Source of the DNA: Halobacillus litoralis
GTDB taxonomy: Bacteria; Bacillota; Bacilli; Bacillales; Halobacillaceae
DNA length: 64,000 nt
Direction: 5' to 3'
Assembly: GCF_009856355.1 (NCBI RefSeq)
Contig: NZ_WMEW01000009.1
Coordinates: 1-64,000, forward strand
In this document: piece after piece, positions 7,236-15,980 of the stretch
Numbering within the stretch: position 1 is the stretch's first letter
How the letters are laid out: each line of letters starts with the position of its first letter
Notes under the pieces: model-generated
The model's input: only the letters and a program-made list of their open reading frames with translations
Told to the model about the DNA's origin: nothing
Databases searched by the model: none
Made by a program: the position numbers and the translations under genes

Positions 7236-7276
7236 AAAAGAGAGGCCGCCGGAAACTATTCCGACGGCCTCTCTAG
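7236..7276 (-). terminator. Terminator after the PBP4-type gene
   Basis: AGAGAGGCCG and CGGCCTCTCT arms around a loop (about 7237-7275) are followed by T residues on the minus strand. It lies just after the stop at 7281. Confidence 0.8.
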
Positions 7277-7280
7277 TCGT

Positions 7281-8756
7281 TTACTCCTCATATTCGGCAA
7301 GGGTTACGGCCAGCTTATCCTCAATTTCCTGCACGGAACCTAAATAGTTATTCAATAGAATGGAGAAAATCAATTCCTCTCCATCCTTCGTCGTCACATA
7401 GCCGGAAAGCGAGGTCACTCCAGTCAAGGACCCTGTCTTGGCGTGGACATTTCCTTCAGCCGCTGTATCCTGCATCCGGTTCCTTAATGTCCCACCAACG
7501 AAACGTTCTTCGTCCCCTGCCACAGGAAGCGATGCATAGAATGCCTCATACCATGGTTCCTCCTGGACGTGATATAAGAGTTCGGAAATTTCATCAGCCG
7601 GGACCATGTTGACATGAGACATGCCGGAGCCATCGCGCAGCCGCATCGTATCTGCACCCACATCAATCGTCTCCAAATACTCTTCTACGACATCCAGCCC
7701 TTTATCCCAGCTGCCTTCATCGTGAACGACCCGCCCCATTTCCTTGATCAATACCTCAGCGTGACCGTTATTACTCAGCTTCATGAACGGGTTGAACAAA
7801 TCCTCAAGCGGCATCGATGTATGGGATGCAACAAGGTCGGCTTTCTCCGGCGTTTCAGCGTACGTCACCTTTCCTTTCATCTTTATGCCGGCTTCCTCCA
7901 ATGCTCTTCGAAAAAGGTCGAGCGCAAGTCCGGACGGCTCATCGACCGCCACCCAGGAGCGGGAACGGCTGCCTTCAAGCGGAATGGTCCCTTCAACGAT
8001 AATCTCATTGGTGCCGTGTTTCCGTTCAATCGTGACATCCTTCTCACCGTCTTCCGCTACCGTCTTCGTTTGATTGGTAATCTTAACGTGGTCGGTTTCC
8101 GGTGTCACTTCGACAACGGCCTCTTCCCCTTCCTTCTCCGCTGGGTAGGCAGCGACAATGACTGTGCCGGCATCATAGTCTTCGTTCGGAGCGGCAGTCA
8201 GGGCGGAAATCTGAGAGGCATAGTACCGGCTTTCATCATTCCAGGAAATGTCCTCCGACAGGCGGATATCATCATACCACGTGTCATCCGCAATCAAGGT
8301 TCCTTTGACCCTCTTGATCCCGCTGTCCTTCACCTGTTGGGCAAGATCCTGAAAATCCTCGTACAGCAGTGTCGGATCTCCGTTTCCTTTTAAATAAAGG
8401 TCGCCATGAAGGTTCCCGCCCCTCACTTTTCCTTCTGAAAACACTTCGGTATCAAACGTGTAATCAATCCCGAGCGTATCCATAGCAGCCGCACCGGTCA
8501 AGAGCTTCATGTTGGACGCCGGCTTCAACCGGTCATGGGCGTCGTGTTCATACAGCACTTCCCCGGTATCAGCAGCACGGATGCTGATACCACTTAACGC
8601 ACCATCCAATTTTTCATCGCTCAACAGCAGGTTCATCTGATCGACCAGTTTTTCATGATCCAGAGAAGCGGTTACTTCTGTCTTTACAGGCTGAAATGGA
8701 AAAAACAAGACGAGACTCATCAACAACAGGACAGCAGTTTGGGACCCTCTTTTCAT
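7281..8756 (-). CDS. dacC: D-alanyl-D-alanine carboxypeptidase/endopeptidase (PBP4-type, peptidase S13)
   Basis: A 491-residue class C penicillin-binding protein that trims or cleaves peptidoglycan peptides outside the membrane. A signal peptide covers about residues 1-27. The three active-site motifs are present: SNMK (81-84, nucleophile Ser81), SNN in MKLSNNGHAEVL, and KTG in VHAKTGSLTG. The long insertion between the first two motifs is typical of S13 enzymes. The length equals that of Bacillus subtilis PBP4a (DacC), hence the symbol; E. coli calls its homologue dacB. It stands alone with a terminator. Confidence 0.93.
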   Translation of the reverse strand: MKRGSQTAVLLLMSLVLFFPFQPVKTEVTASLDHEKLVDQMNLLLSDEKLDGALSGISIRAADTGEVLYEHDAHDRLKPASNMKLLTGAAAMDTLGIDYTFDTEVFSEGKVRGGNLHGDLYLKGNGDPTLLYEDFQDLAQQVKDSGIKRVKGTLIADDTWYDDIRLSEDISWNDESRYYASQISALTAAPNEDYDAGTVIVAAYPAEKEGEEAVVEVTPETDHVKITNQTKTVAEDGEKDVTIERKHGTNEIIVEGTIPLEGSRSRSWVAVDEPSGLALDLFRRALEEAGIKMKGKVTYAETPEKADLVASHTSMPLEDLFNPFMKLSNNGHAEVLIKEMGRVVHDEGSWDKGLDVVEEYLETIDVGADTMRLRDGSGMSHVNMVPADEISELLYHVQEEPWYEAFYASLPVAGDEERFVGGTLRNRMQDTAAEGNVHAKTGSLTGVTSLSGYVTTKDGEELIFSILLNNYLGSVQEIEDKLAVTLAEYEE

Positions 8757-8916
8757 ATGTATACCTTCCCTCCTTGAGAATGGAATCCTCTACACTTTAC
8801 CAAAAATTACAGAATATTATAATAATTAACTGAAGATTTCCACAAAACAGCCCCAAGGAAGCAGTTCTTTGGATAGATAGTTCCCTATTCAGCATGTGCG
8901 CTGGGGTGATTCTCAT

Positions 8917-9429
8917 TCATGGACGAGACCAAACCCATGCCGCTTGTTCAAGCCGGCGGACACACCTATGCTTCCCTTTTATATACGCGTCCATATCATA
9001 AGGATGCTCCTCCGCCAGCTGGGTCTTCAACCGACCATAAGCACCCCGCTCCTCGTCATGTGTACGCAGATAATCCCGGAACACGAGATGACGTTTGATT
9101 TCAGGACTCCCTGCTTCAAATACGTGAACGTGATGAGTTCGGTTCTCCCCACCCTTTTGAAAAAAACGTCGTCCAGGCAGGCCGTTTTCACCTTTGGCTT
9201 CATAACCGGCCTCTACCATCTCCGCCGTCAGCGCATCCACTGCAGTCAGATCGCTGACCACGGGAAGAAGATCGATGACAGGCTTGGCAGCAAGTCCGGG
9301 AACGGCTGTACTGCCGATATGATGGACCTCAACGAGTACCGATCCGAAGATCTTTTCCAACCGCCATCGTTCCTGCTCAAATAAACAAGGCCAGTTCCGG
9401 TCATAAGCAACAACCTCCACCTTCCTCAT
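8917..9429 (-). CDS. GrpB family protein (UPF0157 nucleotidyltransferase fold)
   Basis: A 170-residue protein with the GrpB/UPF0157 hallmark VEVHHIGSTAVPGLAAKPVI followed by DLLP. The GS and DxD-like residues recall the nucleotidyltransferase fold. RHLVFRDYLRTH and EHPYDMDAYIKGKHRCVRRL complete the family pattern. The biochemical role of the family is not settled. No partner gene lies close: the S13 peptidase gene lies 160 bases downstream on the same strand and the next gene upstream is divergent. Confidence 0.9.
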   Translation of the reverse strand: MRKVEVVAYDRNWPCLFEQERWRLEKIFGSVLVEVHHIGSTAVPGLAAKPVIDLLPVVSDLTAVDALTAEMVEAGYEAKGENGLPGRRFFQKGGENRTHHVHVFEAGSPEIKRHLVFRDYLRTHDEERGAYGRLKTQLAEEHPYDMDAYIKGKHRCVRRLEQAAWVWSRP

Positions 9430-9574
9430 CCAACACCCTCCTTATTTTCCCTTGTTTTCCACATTCAAGTATAGCAGACGAGTAAATGTGTAAGGGTTGA
9501 GCAAACTATTTCCGTTCCTGTTGTTCATCATGTATAACTAATCGTGTAACATCACTTATTTAGGAGGTACCATC

Positions 9575-10240
9575 ATGAGCAAAAAAGTTCTAATGGTAGT
9601 AACCAATCATACAAAAATTACAGACGATCATAAAACCGGCCTGTGGCTTGAGGAATATGCCGTTCCTTATAACGCTTTCAAAGAGCAGGGCTATGATGTT
9701 AAAGTAACAAGCATCCAGGGCGGCGAGGTTCCACTGGATCCAAACAGTATCCCTGAAGAAGAAGTGAAGGAATGGGCGGAAGCGCAGGAGCAGCTGAAGG
9801 ATACAGCGAAGCTTTCCAAAGAAGATGCCAACGGATTTGACGGTATTTTCCTTCCAGGCGGACACGGCACGATGTTCGATTTCCCTGAAAACGAAACGCT
9901 TCAATATGTTCTGCAGCAGCATGCGGAACAGAACAACGTCATCGGCTCTGTCTGCCACGGTCCAAGTGGTCTTGTTAACGCGACCTATGAAAACGGCACA
10001 CCGATTGTCAGCGGCAGAAAAGTGACCGGCTTCACAGACTCCGAAGAAATCGGTATGGGCCTTGATGTGCATATGCCGTTCATGCTGGAAACAGAACTGC
10101 GCAACAAAGGCGGCGAATTTTCCAAAGGCGATGACTGGAGTGCGTATGCGGTCCGCGACGGCAACCTGGTGACCGGTCAGAATCCGATGTCCAGTGAAAA
10201 AGCGGCTGAGAAAATGGTGGAAGCCTTAAAAGAAAACTAA
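9575..10240 (+). CDS. DJ-1/PfpI-type glutamine amidotransferase-like protein (HchA-like)
   Basis: A 221-residue protein of the class I amidotransferase-like superfamily. Residues about 84-97 read GIFLPGGHGTMFDF, and the nucleophile elbow is VIGSVCHGPSGLVN with the catalytic Cys. An upstream acidic residue and the following His complete the usual triad. The family (Hsp31, YraA and similar) includes glyoxalase III and stress chaperone enzymes that detoxify methylglyoxal or repair glycation; the exact role here is inferred. GGAGGT lies before the ATG. It is monocistronic, with a bidirectional terminator after the stop. Confidence 0.88.
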   Translation: MSKKVLMVVTNHTKITDDHKTGLWLEEYAVPYNAFKEQGYDVKVTSIQGGEVPLDPNSIPEEEVKEWAEAQEQLKDTAKLSKEDANGFDGIFLPGGHGTMFDFPENETLQYVLQQHAEQNNVIGSVCHGPSGLVNATYENGTPIVSGRKVTGFTDSEEIGMGLDVHMPFMLETELRNKGGEFSKGDDWSAYAVRDGNLVTGQNPMSSEKAAEKMVEALKEN

Positions 10241-10271
10241 AAACTCCCCTTCCAGAAGGAAAGAGAGTTCC

Positions 10272-10306
10272 AGGCTGTCGAGATCGTTCTCGACAGCCTT
10301 TTTTAT
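10272..10306. terminator. Bidirectional terminator
   Basis: AGGCTGTCGAG and CTCGACAGCCT pair perfectly around ATCGTT, followed by six T on the plus strand. It lies between two convergent genes. Confidence 0.85.
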
Positions 10307-12732
10307 GTCAGGGGTGCTCCTTTCACCGGCTGAAAAAACCGGGTGGAAATCTGGTCATGCGGTACCGGGGCACTGCACAGGTACCCCTGGTATTGGTGAC
10401 ATTTCCTCGACACTAAATAATCCAGCTGGGACGGGGTTTCCACACCCTCTGCGATGACATTCAAATTCAGGTTGAGAGCCATATGGATAATCGTATCGAC
10501 AACCGCCATATCTTTTGGACTTTGATGGATCGTCTGAATGAATGACTTATCAATCTTCAATGTATCAAGGGGGAAGTCCTTCAAATAGTTCAAGGAGGAA
10601 TACCCGGTGCCGAAATCATCGAGGGAAATTTTTATCCCCATCGCTTTCAGCTCATGCATAAAAGGAATTGCTGTCTGAGGATTCTGTACAACGCTTTCCG
10701 TCAGCTCAAGATCGAGATAGCGCGGCTCAAGGCCGGTTTCGTTCAGCACCTGTTTGACTGAATCTACAAAGCCCGGGTCATCGAACTGGACGGCGGAAAT
10801 GTTGACGGAGATATGACAGAGGTCATGTCCTTCATCCAGCCATGCCTTGAACTGGGTACAGGCTTTATGAAGGATCCATTTCCCAAGTGGAATGATCAGC
10901 TTCGTCTCTTCGGCGAGCGGGATAAAATCAAGCGGGGAGACAACCCCCAGCTCCCGGTGGTTCCAACGGACGAGTGCTTCAAAGCTTTTTACATCCCCGG
11001 TCCCGATGACGACCTGAGGCTGGTAATAAATCTCAATCTCTCCAAGGGCGGCTGCTTTCCGCAGGCCGGTTTCCAGCGTCATCTTCCTGGATATGGTTTC
11101 ATTAATCTCCATGGTAAAGAATTGATATTGGTTACCGCCCTCCTGTTTAGCCTGATACATCGCCGTATCTGCAAATTTAATCAGCTCCTCCGCCTCCTGA
11201 CCATCCTGAGGGTAGAGACTGATCCCGATCGACGGCGTTACGAATAATTCCACATCATCAATCATAAAGGGCTCCCGGAGAGCGTCCAGCAGCTGACTCG
11301 CCGCCATCCCGGCTTTATAGGAACTTGTTTCTCTCAAAACCAGGATGAATTCATCCCCGCTCTGCCTCGCTGTAAAATCGTGCGGTCCTGTGCATGCCTG
11401 CAGCCTCTCTGTCACCAGCTTCAATAAGGCATCCCCTGTTTTATGTCCATACACATCGTTGATCTGTTTAAAACGATCGAGATCCAGAAACAAAACGCCG
11501 GCTTCCTCGTCGTTTTTGCTGGCCTGCATGAGTACGTTCTCCATATGATTATTCAGCATTCTCCGGTTCGGAAGATGGGTCAGTTCATCTTTATATACAA
11601 GCTCATTGATTCGTTCCTGCTGCTGGACCCGGTCGGTAATATCCCGGATGATCCCTGTATAGTACGTATGCTCGTCATTGGCGGTGGAGGATAAGGATAG
11701 TTCCACCGGAAACACTCGTCCCGATGCGTGCATGCCCTCCATCTCCATAGTCTGACCAAGCACACGTGCGGCGCCTTTTTTCAAAGAGATGGCAGCTCCT
11801 TCCGGATATGTCTCGTAAAAGGACGGGGGAATGACAATAGTGATCAACTGACCGACGGCTTCCTTATGGGTGAACCCAAAGGTATCGACCGCCGCCTGAT
11901 TCCAGGCAAGAATCTTCCCATCCTGGTTCATGGTGATGACCGCATCGTTCGCCGATTCCACAATCGACTGATACAGGTTATCCATAAACAGCATATGACT
12001 GCTGTGCTCTTCCACTTTTGAATCGTAACGGTTAAGAAGCACAAACCATCCCATTAACAGAAAAACCCCGACGGTCACCAAATACCCAAGCGGTATCGGA
12101 TCAATAAAAGGATCTGTTGGAGCCGCCGTTTCCACAGGATAAAAGCTTGCCGATGCCATTCCGGTATAATGCATTCCGCTGATCCCTGCTCCGAGAACGA
12201 AGGAGGCCCCGATTTTAAAGCGCTGCAGCCTTCTTGGGTGATTCATAAAACCCTTCAAGACAATTAATGCCGTAAAGGAAGATGCAAAGGCAATGACTGC
12301 TGAAGCTGAAACAAGCAGGACATCATACCGGGTCCCGGCCTCCATGACCATGGCTTCCATGCCGACGAAGTGCATAGAAAGGATGCCGACCCCGATGAAA
12401 ATCGATCCGACAGCGGCGTCGATCCGCTTTTTCAATCCGCGGCTCATTAAATAAAAGGCCAGAAAACTGGCGCCGGCTGAGGATAGAATGCTCCACGTCA
12501 GAAGCCACGCATCGTAACGGACCGGCATGCCAATATCATAAGCAAGCATCGCTACAAAATGCATCGCCCATATACCGCCCCCAAGAGTAAGCGCTCCAGC
12601 CGATACCCATTTCCATTTCGCCGGGCCTGCTGCTTTTTTCAACCGTTCCACGATCGTCAAGGAAGCGAAGGAAGCAGCCACAGCGACAACAATCGATAAA
12701 ATTACTAACCATGTATGATAGGAACCTGTCAT
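10303..12732 (-). CDS. MHYT-PAS-GGDEF-EAL cyclic-di-GMP signalling protein
   Basis: A roughly 809-residue membrane sensor. The N-terminal MHYT domain has repeated MHFVAM, MHFVGMEAM and MHYTGMA motifs in a seven-helix region thought to sense oxygen, CO or NO through metal binding. A PAS domain follows (AVITMNQDGKILAWNQAAV). The GGDEF motif is SGDEF, a variant that may lower cyclase activity. The EAL domain keeps EALVRW, DDFGTGYSSL and VIAEGVET, so phosphodiesterase activity is likely. The start is uncertain: I took the ATG of MTGSYHTWL, where family similarity begins. A longer in-frame start exists at 12819. Confidence 0.9.
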   Translation of the reverse strand: MTGSYHTWLVILSIVVAVAASFASLTIVERLKKAAGPAKWKWVSAGALTLGGGIWAMHFVAMLAYDIGMPVRYDAWLLTWSILSSAGASFLAFYLMSRGLKKRIDAAVGSIFIGVGILSMHFVGMEAMVMEAGTRYDVLLVSASAVIAFASSFTALIVLKGFMNHPRRLQRFKIGASFVLGAGISGMHYTGMASASFYPVETAAPTDPFIDPIPLGYLVTVGVFLLMGWFVLLNRYDSKVEEHSSHMLFMDNLYQSIVESANDAVITMNQDGKILAWNQAAVDTFGFTHKEAVGQLITIVIPPSFYETYPEGAAISLKKGAARVLGQTMEMEGMHASGRVFPVELSLSSTANDEHTYYTGIIRDITDRVQQQERINELVYKDELTHLPNRRMLNNHMENVLMQASKNDEEAGVLFLDLDRFKQINDVYGHKTGDALLKLVTERLQACTGPHDFTARQSGDEFILVLRETSSYKAGMAASQLLDALREPFMIDDVELFVTPSIGISLYPQDGQEAEELIKFADTAMYQAKQEGGNQYQFFTMEINETISRKMTLETGLRKAAALGEIEIYYQPQVVIGTGDVKSFEALVRWNHRELGVVSPLDFIPLAEETKLIIPLGKWILHKACTQFKAWLDEGHDLCHISVNISAVQFDDPGFVDSVKQVLNETGLEPRYLDLELTESVVQNPQTAIPFMHELKAMGIKISLDDFGTGYSSLNYLKDFPLDTLKIDKSFIQTIHQSPKDMAVVDTIIHMALNLNLNVIAEGVETPSQLDYLVSRKCHQYQGYLCSAPVPHDQISTRFFQPVKGAPLT

Positions 12733-12900
12733 TTCCAAATGTCTTTTCCCTCTCTTCTTTTCATCCTCTTCTTTATATCGGCCGTCCATTGTCGATTTAC
12801 AGCGGATTTTGTTTAACAACCGTCCGGGGCTTAGCTTTTTTGACGGAGGGTAAAGAACATAGTAGGATGAACAAACAAACGTGAGAAGTGAGGTGGTTTT

Positions 12901-13977
12901 TTGGACTCTTGGAGAAGCTGGTCATGGGAGGATATATTGGCGGTCGTGCTTTTACTGACAGCCGTCATCCTGCTGCGCTGGGTATTGACCGGCCTTGTTA
13001 AACGCCTGTTTTCCAGCCGTCCACGTGCGGAAAAAGCTTTTCTATCTTTAATCAATTGGTTTTCCTACAATGGGATCCTCGTTTTTATCATTTTTTATTT
13101 TGCCGATTCCAAATGGCTGTTCTACGAGCTTATCCCTGTAGAAAGTGTGGATGTCACCCTTTTTCTCATTATCGTGGCGCTTCTTATACTGACGTTCGCC
13201 TTCCGGATCTCCCGGATTTTGAACAGGTACATCTTTCCATTCTTCTATGACCGGCATCAACTGGATAAAGGGACCCGGTTTACGATGGAACGTATCATCC
13301 ATTATGTCATTATGGTCGTCGCGTTTTACATCAGTTTGACGACCGTCGGCATTGATCTCAGCGCCCTCGCTGTCTTTGCAGGAGTGCTCGGCGTCGGGAT
13401 TGGTTTTGGTATGCAGAACATCGCCTCCAACTTTATCTCCGGTCTGATCCTTCTATTTGAACGGCCCATTAAAGTGGGCGACCGTGTCCTCATCGACGAT
13501 GTCGTCGGTGATGTACAGAGGATCAGCATGCGGGCGACGATTGTCAGGACGATCGAAAATGAGCACATCATCATTCCGAATTCGTATTTTCTTGAGGAAA
13601 AAGTGGTTAACCGCTCCTTTACCGATCCACGCCTTCGTTTAACCATTCCGGTCGGAGTCGCCTACGGATCCGATGTGGAAAAAGTAAAAGCCGCCCTTCT
13701 GCAGGTGGCAGCGGAAGCGCATGAAGCGAATGCGTATGTCCTTCATGATCCAAATCCGTTTGTGAACTTTAAAGGCTTCGGCGATTCCTCCCTCGACTTT
13801 GAGCTGTTCGTCTGGATATCCAAGCCCGAGGATTTCATTCCGATTAAAAGTGAGCTGAACTTCAGCATTTATGCGGCCTTCAGCCGTGAAAATATTGAAA
13901 TCCCATTTCCGCAGCGCGATCTACATATCAAATCGAATCCAGCCGGAGTATGGAACGACAAAGAAGGGCAGCCTTAA
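12901..13977 (+). CDS. MscS-family mechanosensitive ion channel
   Basis: A 358-residue inner-membrane channel protecting against osmotic downshock. About four or five hydrophobic helices are visible. The pore helix region reads LAVFAGVLGVGIGFGMQNIA, with the Gly/Ala pattern of TM3, followed by SNFISGLILLFERPIKVGD, the highly conserved start of the beta domain. The cytosolic part follows (VVGDVQRISMRATIVRT, NSYF). The start is TTG with a GTGAGGTGG ribosome site. It resembles the YkuT/YnaI-like subgroup rather than a large MscK. A terminator overlaps its end. Confidence 0.93.
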   Translation: MDSWRSWSWEDILAVVLLLTAVILLRWVLTGLVKRLFSSRPRAEKAFLSLINWFSYNGILVFIIFYFADSKWLFYELIPVESVDVTLFLIIVALLILTFAFRISRILNRYIFPFFYDRHQLDKGTRFTMERIIHYVIMVVAFYISLTTVGIDLSALAVFAGVLGVGIGFGMQNIASNFISGLILLFERPIKVGDRVLIDDVVGDVQRISMRATIVRTIENEHIIIPNSYFLEEKVVNRSFTDPRLRLTIPVGVAYGSDVEKVKAALLQVAAEAHEANAYVLHDPNPFVNFKGFGDSSLDFELFVWISKPEDFIPIKSELNFSIYAAFSRENIEIPFPQRDLHIKSNPAGVWNDKEGQP

Positions 13978-13993
13978 CCAGGCGCCCTTCTTT
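13960..13993 (+). terminator. Terminator overlapping the channel gene stop
   Basis: AAAGAAGGGC and GCCCTTCTTT arms enclose the stop codon region. T residues follow on the plus strand. Confidence 0.7.
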
Positions 13994-14061
13994 ATGATCA
14001 TCAAATGTAAAAAGCCAATGTTCACGTGTTCCCTGTTAACATCTGGAACAACAGCTCTCTC

Positions 14062-14262
14062 CTAACTCATCACGTTTTGTATAAGCTTCATAGTGATTAG
14101 GATGGTCGTTAGAGATCCAGCAGTAAGTAAGGGAATGATTTTCCGCATGTTTATCTGCTGTCTTGGCTTCATCAGCTCCATCGTAACGGCAACCCAAATA
14201 ACCATCGATGCAGTAATCAACAGAAAAATAAGCTCTTCAGACATCTTTGACCACTCCTCCAT
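14062..14262 (-). CDS. Small two-TM membrane protein, unknown function
   Basis: A 66-residue protein from the ATG of MEEWSKM, chosen because AAGAAGGGA precedes it. Two hydrophobic helices are visible: EELIFLLITASMVIWVAVTM and IIPLLTAGSLTTILITMKLI. A basic loop (KPRQQINMRK) lies between them, which should face the cytoplasm. No family is recognised. No operon partner is obvious; the GNAT fragment 175 bases upstream is broken. Confidence 0.6.
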   Translation of the reverse strand: MEEWSKMSEELIFLLITASMVIWVAVTMELMKPRQQINMRKIIPLLTAGSLTTILITMKLIQNVMS

Positions 14263-14437
14263 GTCAGTCCCTTCTTTGAGTACGTTAAGGAGCAGGAAAG
14301 GTTTCAATGATCAAGGTTTTTCTCCTGCTCATCAACGTTCCCAGGACCTTATCTTGAAAACTAAGAAAGTGGAATTTTCAGTGGAGTTTCCCATGCGGCA
14401 AATCCTCCACGAGCATTCCATAATTCACCGTGTCGGT

Positions 14438-14623
14438 TCACTCCCCCTTACTCCAGTAATCCTGTTTGAAATGCGCTTTCCTTCTCATCCCTATTCGTTT
14501 GCACAACTTTTGAGAAGGGATATTCCTTGCGTGGAGGGTGGCTTGGATCTGGTGCACACGGACGTCTGCAAATAAATACCCTGCCAATTGTTCTACGGCT
14601 TCCGACGCGTAAGGAATAACTCC
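14438..14623 (-). pseudogene. C-terminal fragment of a RimJ/RimL-type acetyltransferase
   Basis: The minus frame between two stop codons encodes 61 residues that clearly match the end of a GNAT enzyme: YASEAVEQLAGYLFADVRVH, then QIQATLHARNIPSQKLCKRI, then GMRRKAHFKQDYWSKGE. The N-terminal half and the acetyl-CoA loop are absent and a stop lies immediately upstream. This is a decayed gene, hidden because it has no start. An inverted repeat (GAGCAGGA/TCCTGCTC) lies downstream at about 14290-14331. Confidence 0.8.
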
Positions 14624-14745
14624 TTAAATTTTTTATGGAACCTGCTAATCCGCAAAAGTCCACGCCATTCTTTGACTCTCTCAACCTTATGTAAGAGTTA
14701 TAAATCATTTCTATACATGTCTGGACACCCAAACGAAGCGTACTT

Positions 14746-15063
14746 CTATGCACTTACCTTCCTGCTGTTGATAAAATAAAATACACAATAACTCAGGAAT
14801 AATATCGTTAAATAAAACAACTCAGGATAATTTGTTTTTATACCCTCCAAGCGGGGATCTCCCACGTCAAAGAATTCGAAGATAAAATTTGCAAGCATGA
14901 ACAGAATAATTGTTGACCAGCTTTGTATCACTGCTTTTTGTTTAATCCACTGTTTTCGTTCATCTTCTTTAGGCTTGAAGATAAATTCTTGACTGCCGGA
15001 CAATACCCCTACAATACCAAGCCAGATAAACGGAATAACCAAGTTTGTCAAAAATACATTCAT
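14746..15063 (-). CDS. Small membrane protein paired with an Xre regulator
   Basis: A 105-residue membrane protein with three to four hydrophobic segments: FLTNLVIPFIWLGIVGVL, STIILFMLANFIFEFF and LFYLTILFLSYCVFYFI. A polar KPKEDERKQWIKQKA stretch sits between the first two; a DER..IK..A block followed by a helix recalls DUF2178-like membrane proteins (weak). The start MNVFLTN was chosen because AAGGGGATG lies before it. It lies 21 bases after the Xre gene, so both should be cotranscribed. Such regulator-membrane pairs are common in Bacillaceae, but their role is unknown. Confidence 0.7.
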   Translation of the reverse strand: MNVFLTNLVIPFIWLGIVGVLSGSQEFIFKPKEDERKQWIKQKAVIQSWSTIILFMLANFIFEFFDVGDPRLEGIKTNYPELFYLTILFLSYCVFYFINSRKVSA

Positions 15064-15084
15064 CCTACACATCCCCTTCTGCGA

Positions 15085-15273
15085 TTATGGTTTAAATACT
15101 TGATCAACAGTGGTTCCCAGCTGTTGTGCGATATTAAATGCCAGTTTCAAGGTGGGGTCATACTTTTTATTTTCTATCGCATTGATCGTTTGACGGCTGA
15201 CATTACACAGATCTGCAAGTCTTCCCTGGGAAAACCCAAGCTCTTCTCTTAACGTTTTAATCTTGTTTTTCAA
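15085..15273 (-). CDS. Xre/Cro-CI family transcriptional regulator (YgzD/YozG type)
   Basis: A 62-residue minimal repressor consisting of one helix-turn-helix domain. REELGFSQGRLADLCNVSRQ and TINAIENKKYDPTLKLAFNI form the HTH_3 fold, with VSRQTINAIE as recognition helix. The end TTVDQVFKP is typical of this small group. It is followed by a membrane protein in the same transcript. The upstream region holds two matching palindromes at 15303-15368, the probable autoregulatory operators. Confidence 0.92.
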   Translation of the reverse strand: MKNKIKTLREELGFSQGRLADLCNVSRQTINAIENKKYDPTLKLAFNIAQQLGTTVDQVFKP

Positions 15274-15302
15274 TTCGGTCCCACCTTTTTTCTTTCAGCT
15301 TC

Positions 15303-15368
15303 CTGTAAAAAGTATTTTACACTTAAATGGTAATAAAACCTAATCGTGGTGTCAAATACTTTTTACAG
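15303..15368. promoter_or_regulatory. Paired operators upstream of the Xre gene
   Basis: CTGTAAAAAGTATTT (15303-15317) and its exact reverse complement AAATACTTTTTACAG (15354-15368) flank a 36-base spacer. Each arm lies in a small palindrome: TGTAAAA-AGTA-TTTTACA and TGTCAAA-TACT-TTTTACA. Their position 30 bases upstream of the Xre start suggests autoregulation. The binding protein is inferred from proximity. Confidence 0.65.
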
Positions 15369-15429
15369 TATAGTTATACTCATCTAAGTAGAGGGAGTAT
15401 TAACTTAAGAAGGAGACTTAGATCCTTCT

Positions 15430-15936
15430 TTATTTTATAGTAATCATATACACATCCACCTCTCCCTCGTTCATAAGCAGACGCTTAGACCTCTGCATAC
15501 CTATAGAACAGGCAATTTTGACTGAAGCTGTATTGTCCGGCTGGATAAGGGAGATATATCGTTCCTCATCGCGGTACTCCCTCGCATATCTCAGTAGAAA
15601 AGCTGCCGCCTCCCTTGCATATCCCCGTCCTTGGAACTCGTTGATGATCCAATAACCGATTTCCACCTCTTCTTTTCCGTCAACCTGTTGGGGGACCAGG
15701 CCGGCATGCCCGATACGTTCACTCTCCTTTTCTACCAGAACCTTTAAGCCGAGATCAGGATCTGATTCCTCATGGGTATGGATCCAATGCAGGAATTCAA
15801 GGGCTTCACTTTCCGTTTTTGTCTTACCATTTCCGATATAAGCCATCATTTTATGGTCTGAAAGCATACTGTATAGAAAATCAAAATCGCTTTCTTTGTA
15901 GCTTCTTATCTCCAAACGCTTAGTATTCCACATCAT
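15430..15936 (-). CDS. GNAT-family N-acetyltransferase (RimJ/RimL-like)
   Basis: A 168-residue intact enzyme. The N-terminus LEIRSYKESDFDFLYSML is typical of RimJ/RimL-like members, which acetylate protein N-termini, amino acids or antibiotics. The acetyl-CoA loop is NEFQGRGYAREAAAFLLRYA. The end NTASVKIACSIGMQRSKRLL matches the conserved NxxSxxxxxxxGM block. The substrate is unknown. It stands alone between the Xre operators and a terminator. Confidence 0.9.
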   Translation of the reverse strand: MMWNTKRLEIRSYKESDFDFLYSMLSDHKMMAYIGNGKTKTESEALEFLHWIHTHEESDPDLGLKVLVEKESERIGHAGLVPQQVDGKEEVEIGYWIINEFQGRGYAREAAAFLLRYAREYRDEERYISLIQPDNTASVKIACSIGMQRSKRLLMNEGEVDVYMITIK

Positions 15937-15956
15937 TAACCATCCCCCCCAAAATA

Positions 15957-15978
15957 AAAAACCCCTCGAGAGGGGTTT
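15957..15978. terminator. Bidirectional terminator
   Basis: AAAACCCCTC and GAGGGGTTTT form a perfect hairpin with A and T tracts on both sides. On the minus strand it ends the VOC gene transcript. Confidence 0.8.
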
Positions 15979-15980
15979 TC

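Noticed and set aside
8896..9384. Plus-strand 162-codon frame opposite the GrpB gene
   Set aside because: The minus-strand GrpB frame has full family motifs; this is its shadow, as with many long opposite frames in the GC-richer genes.
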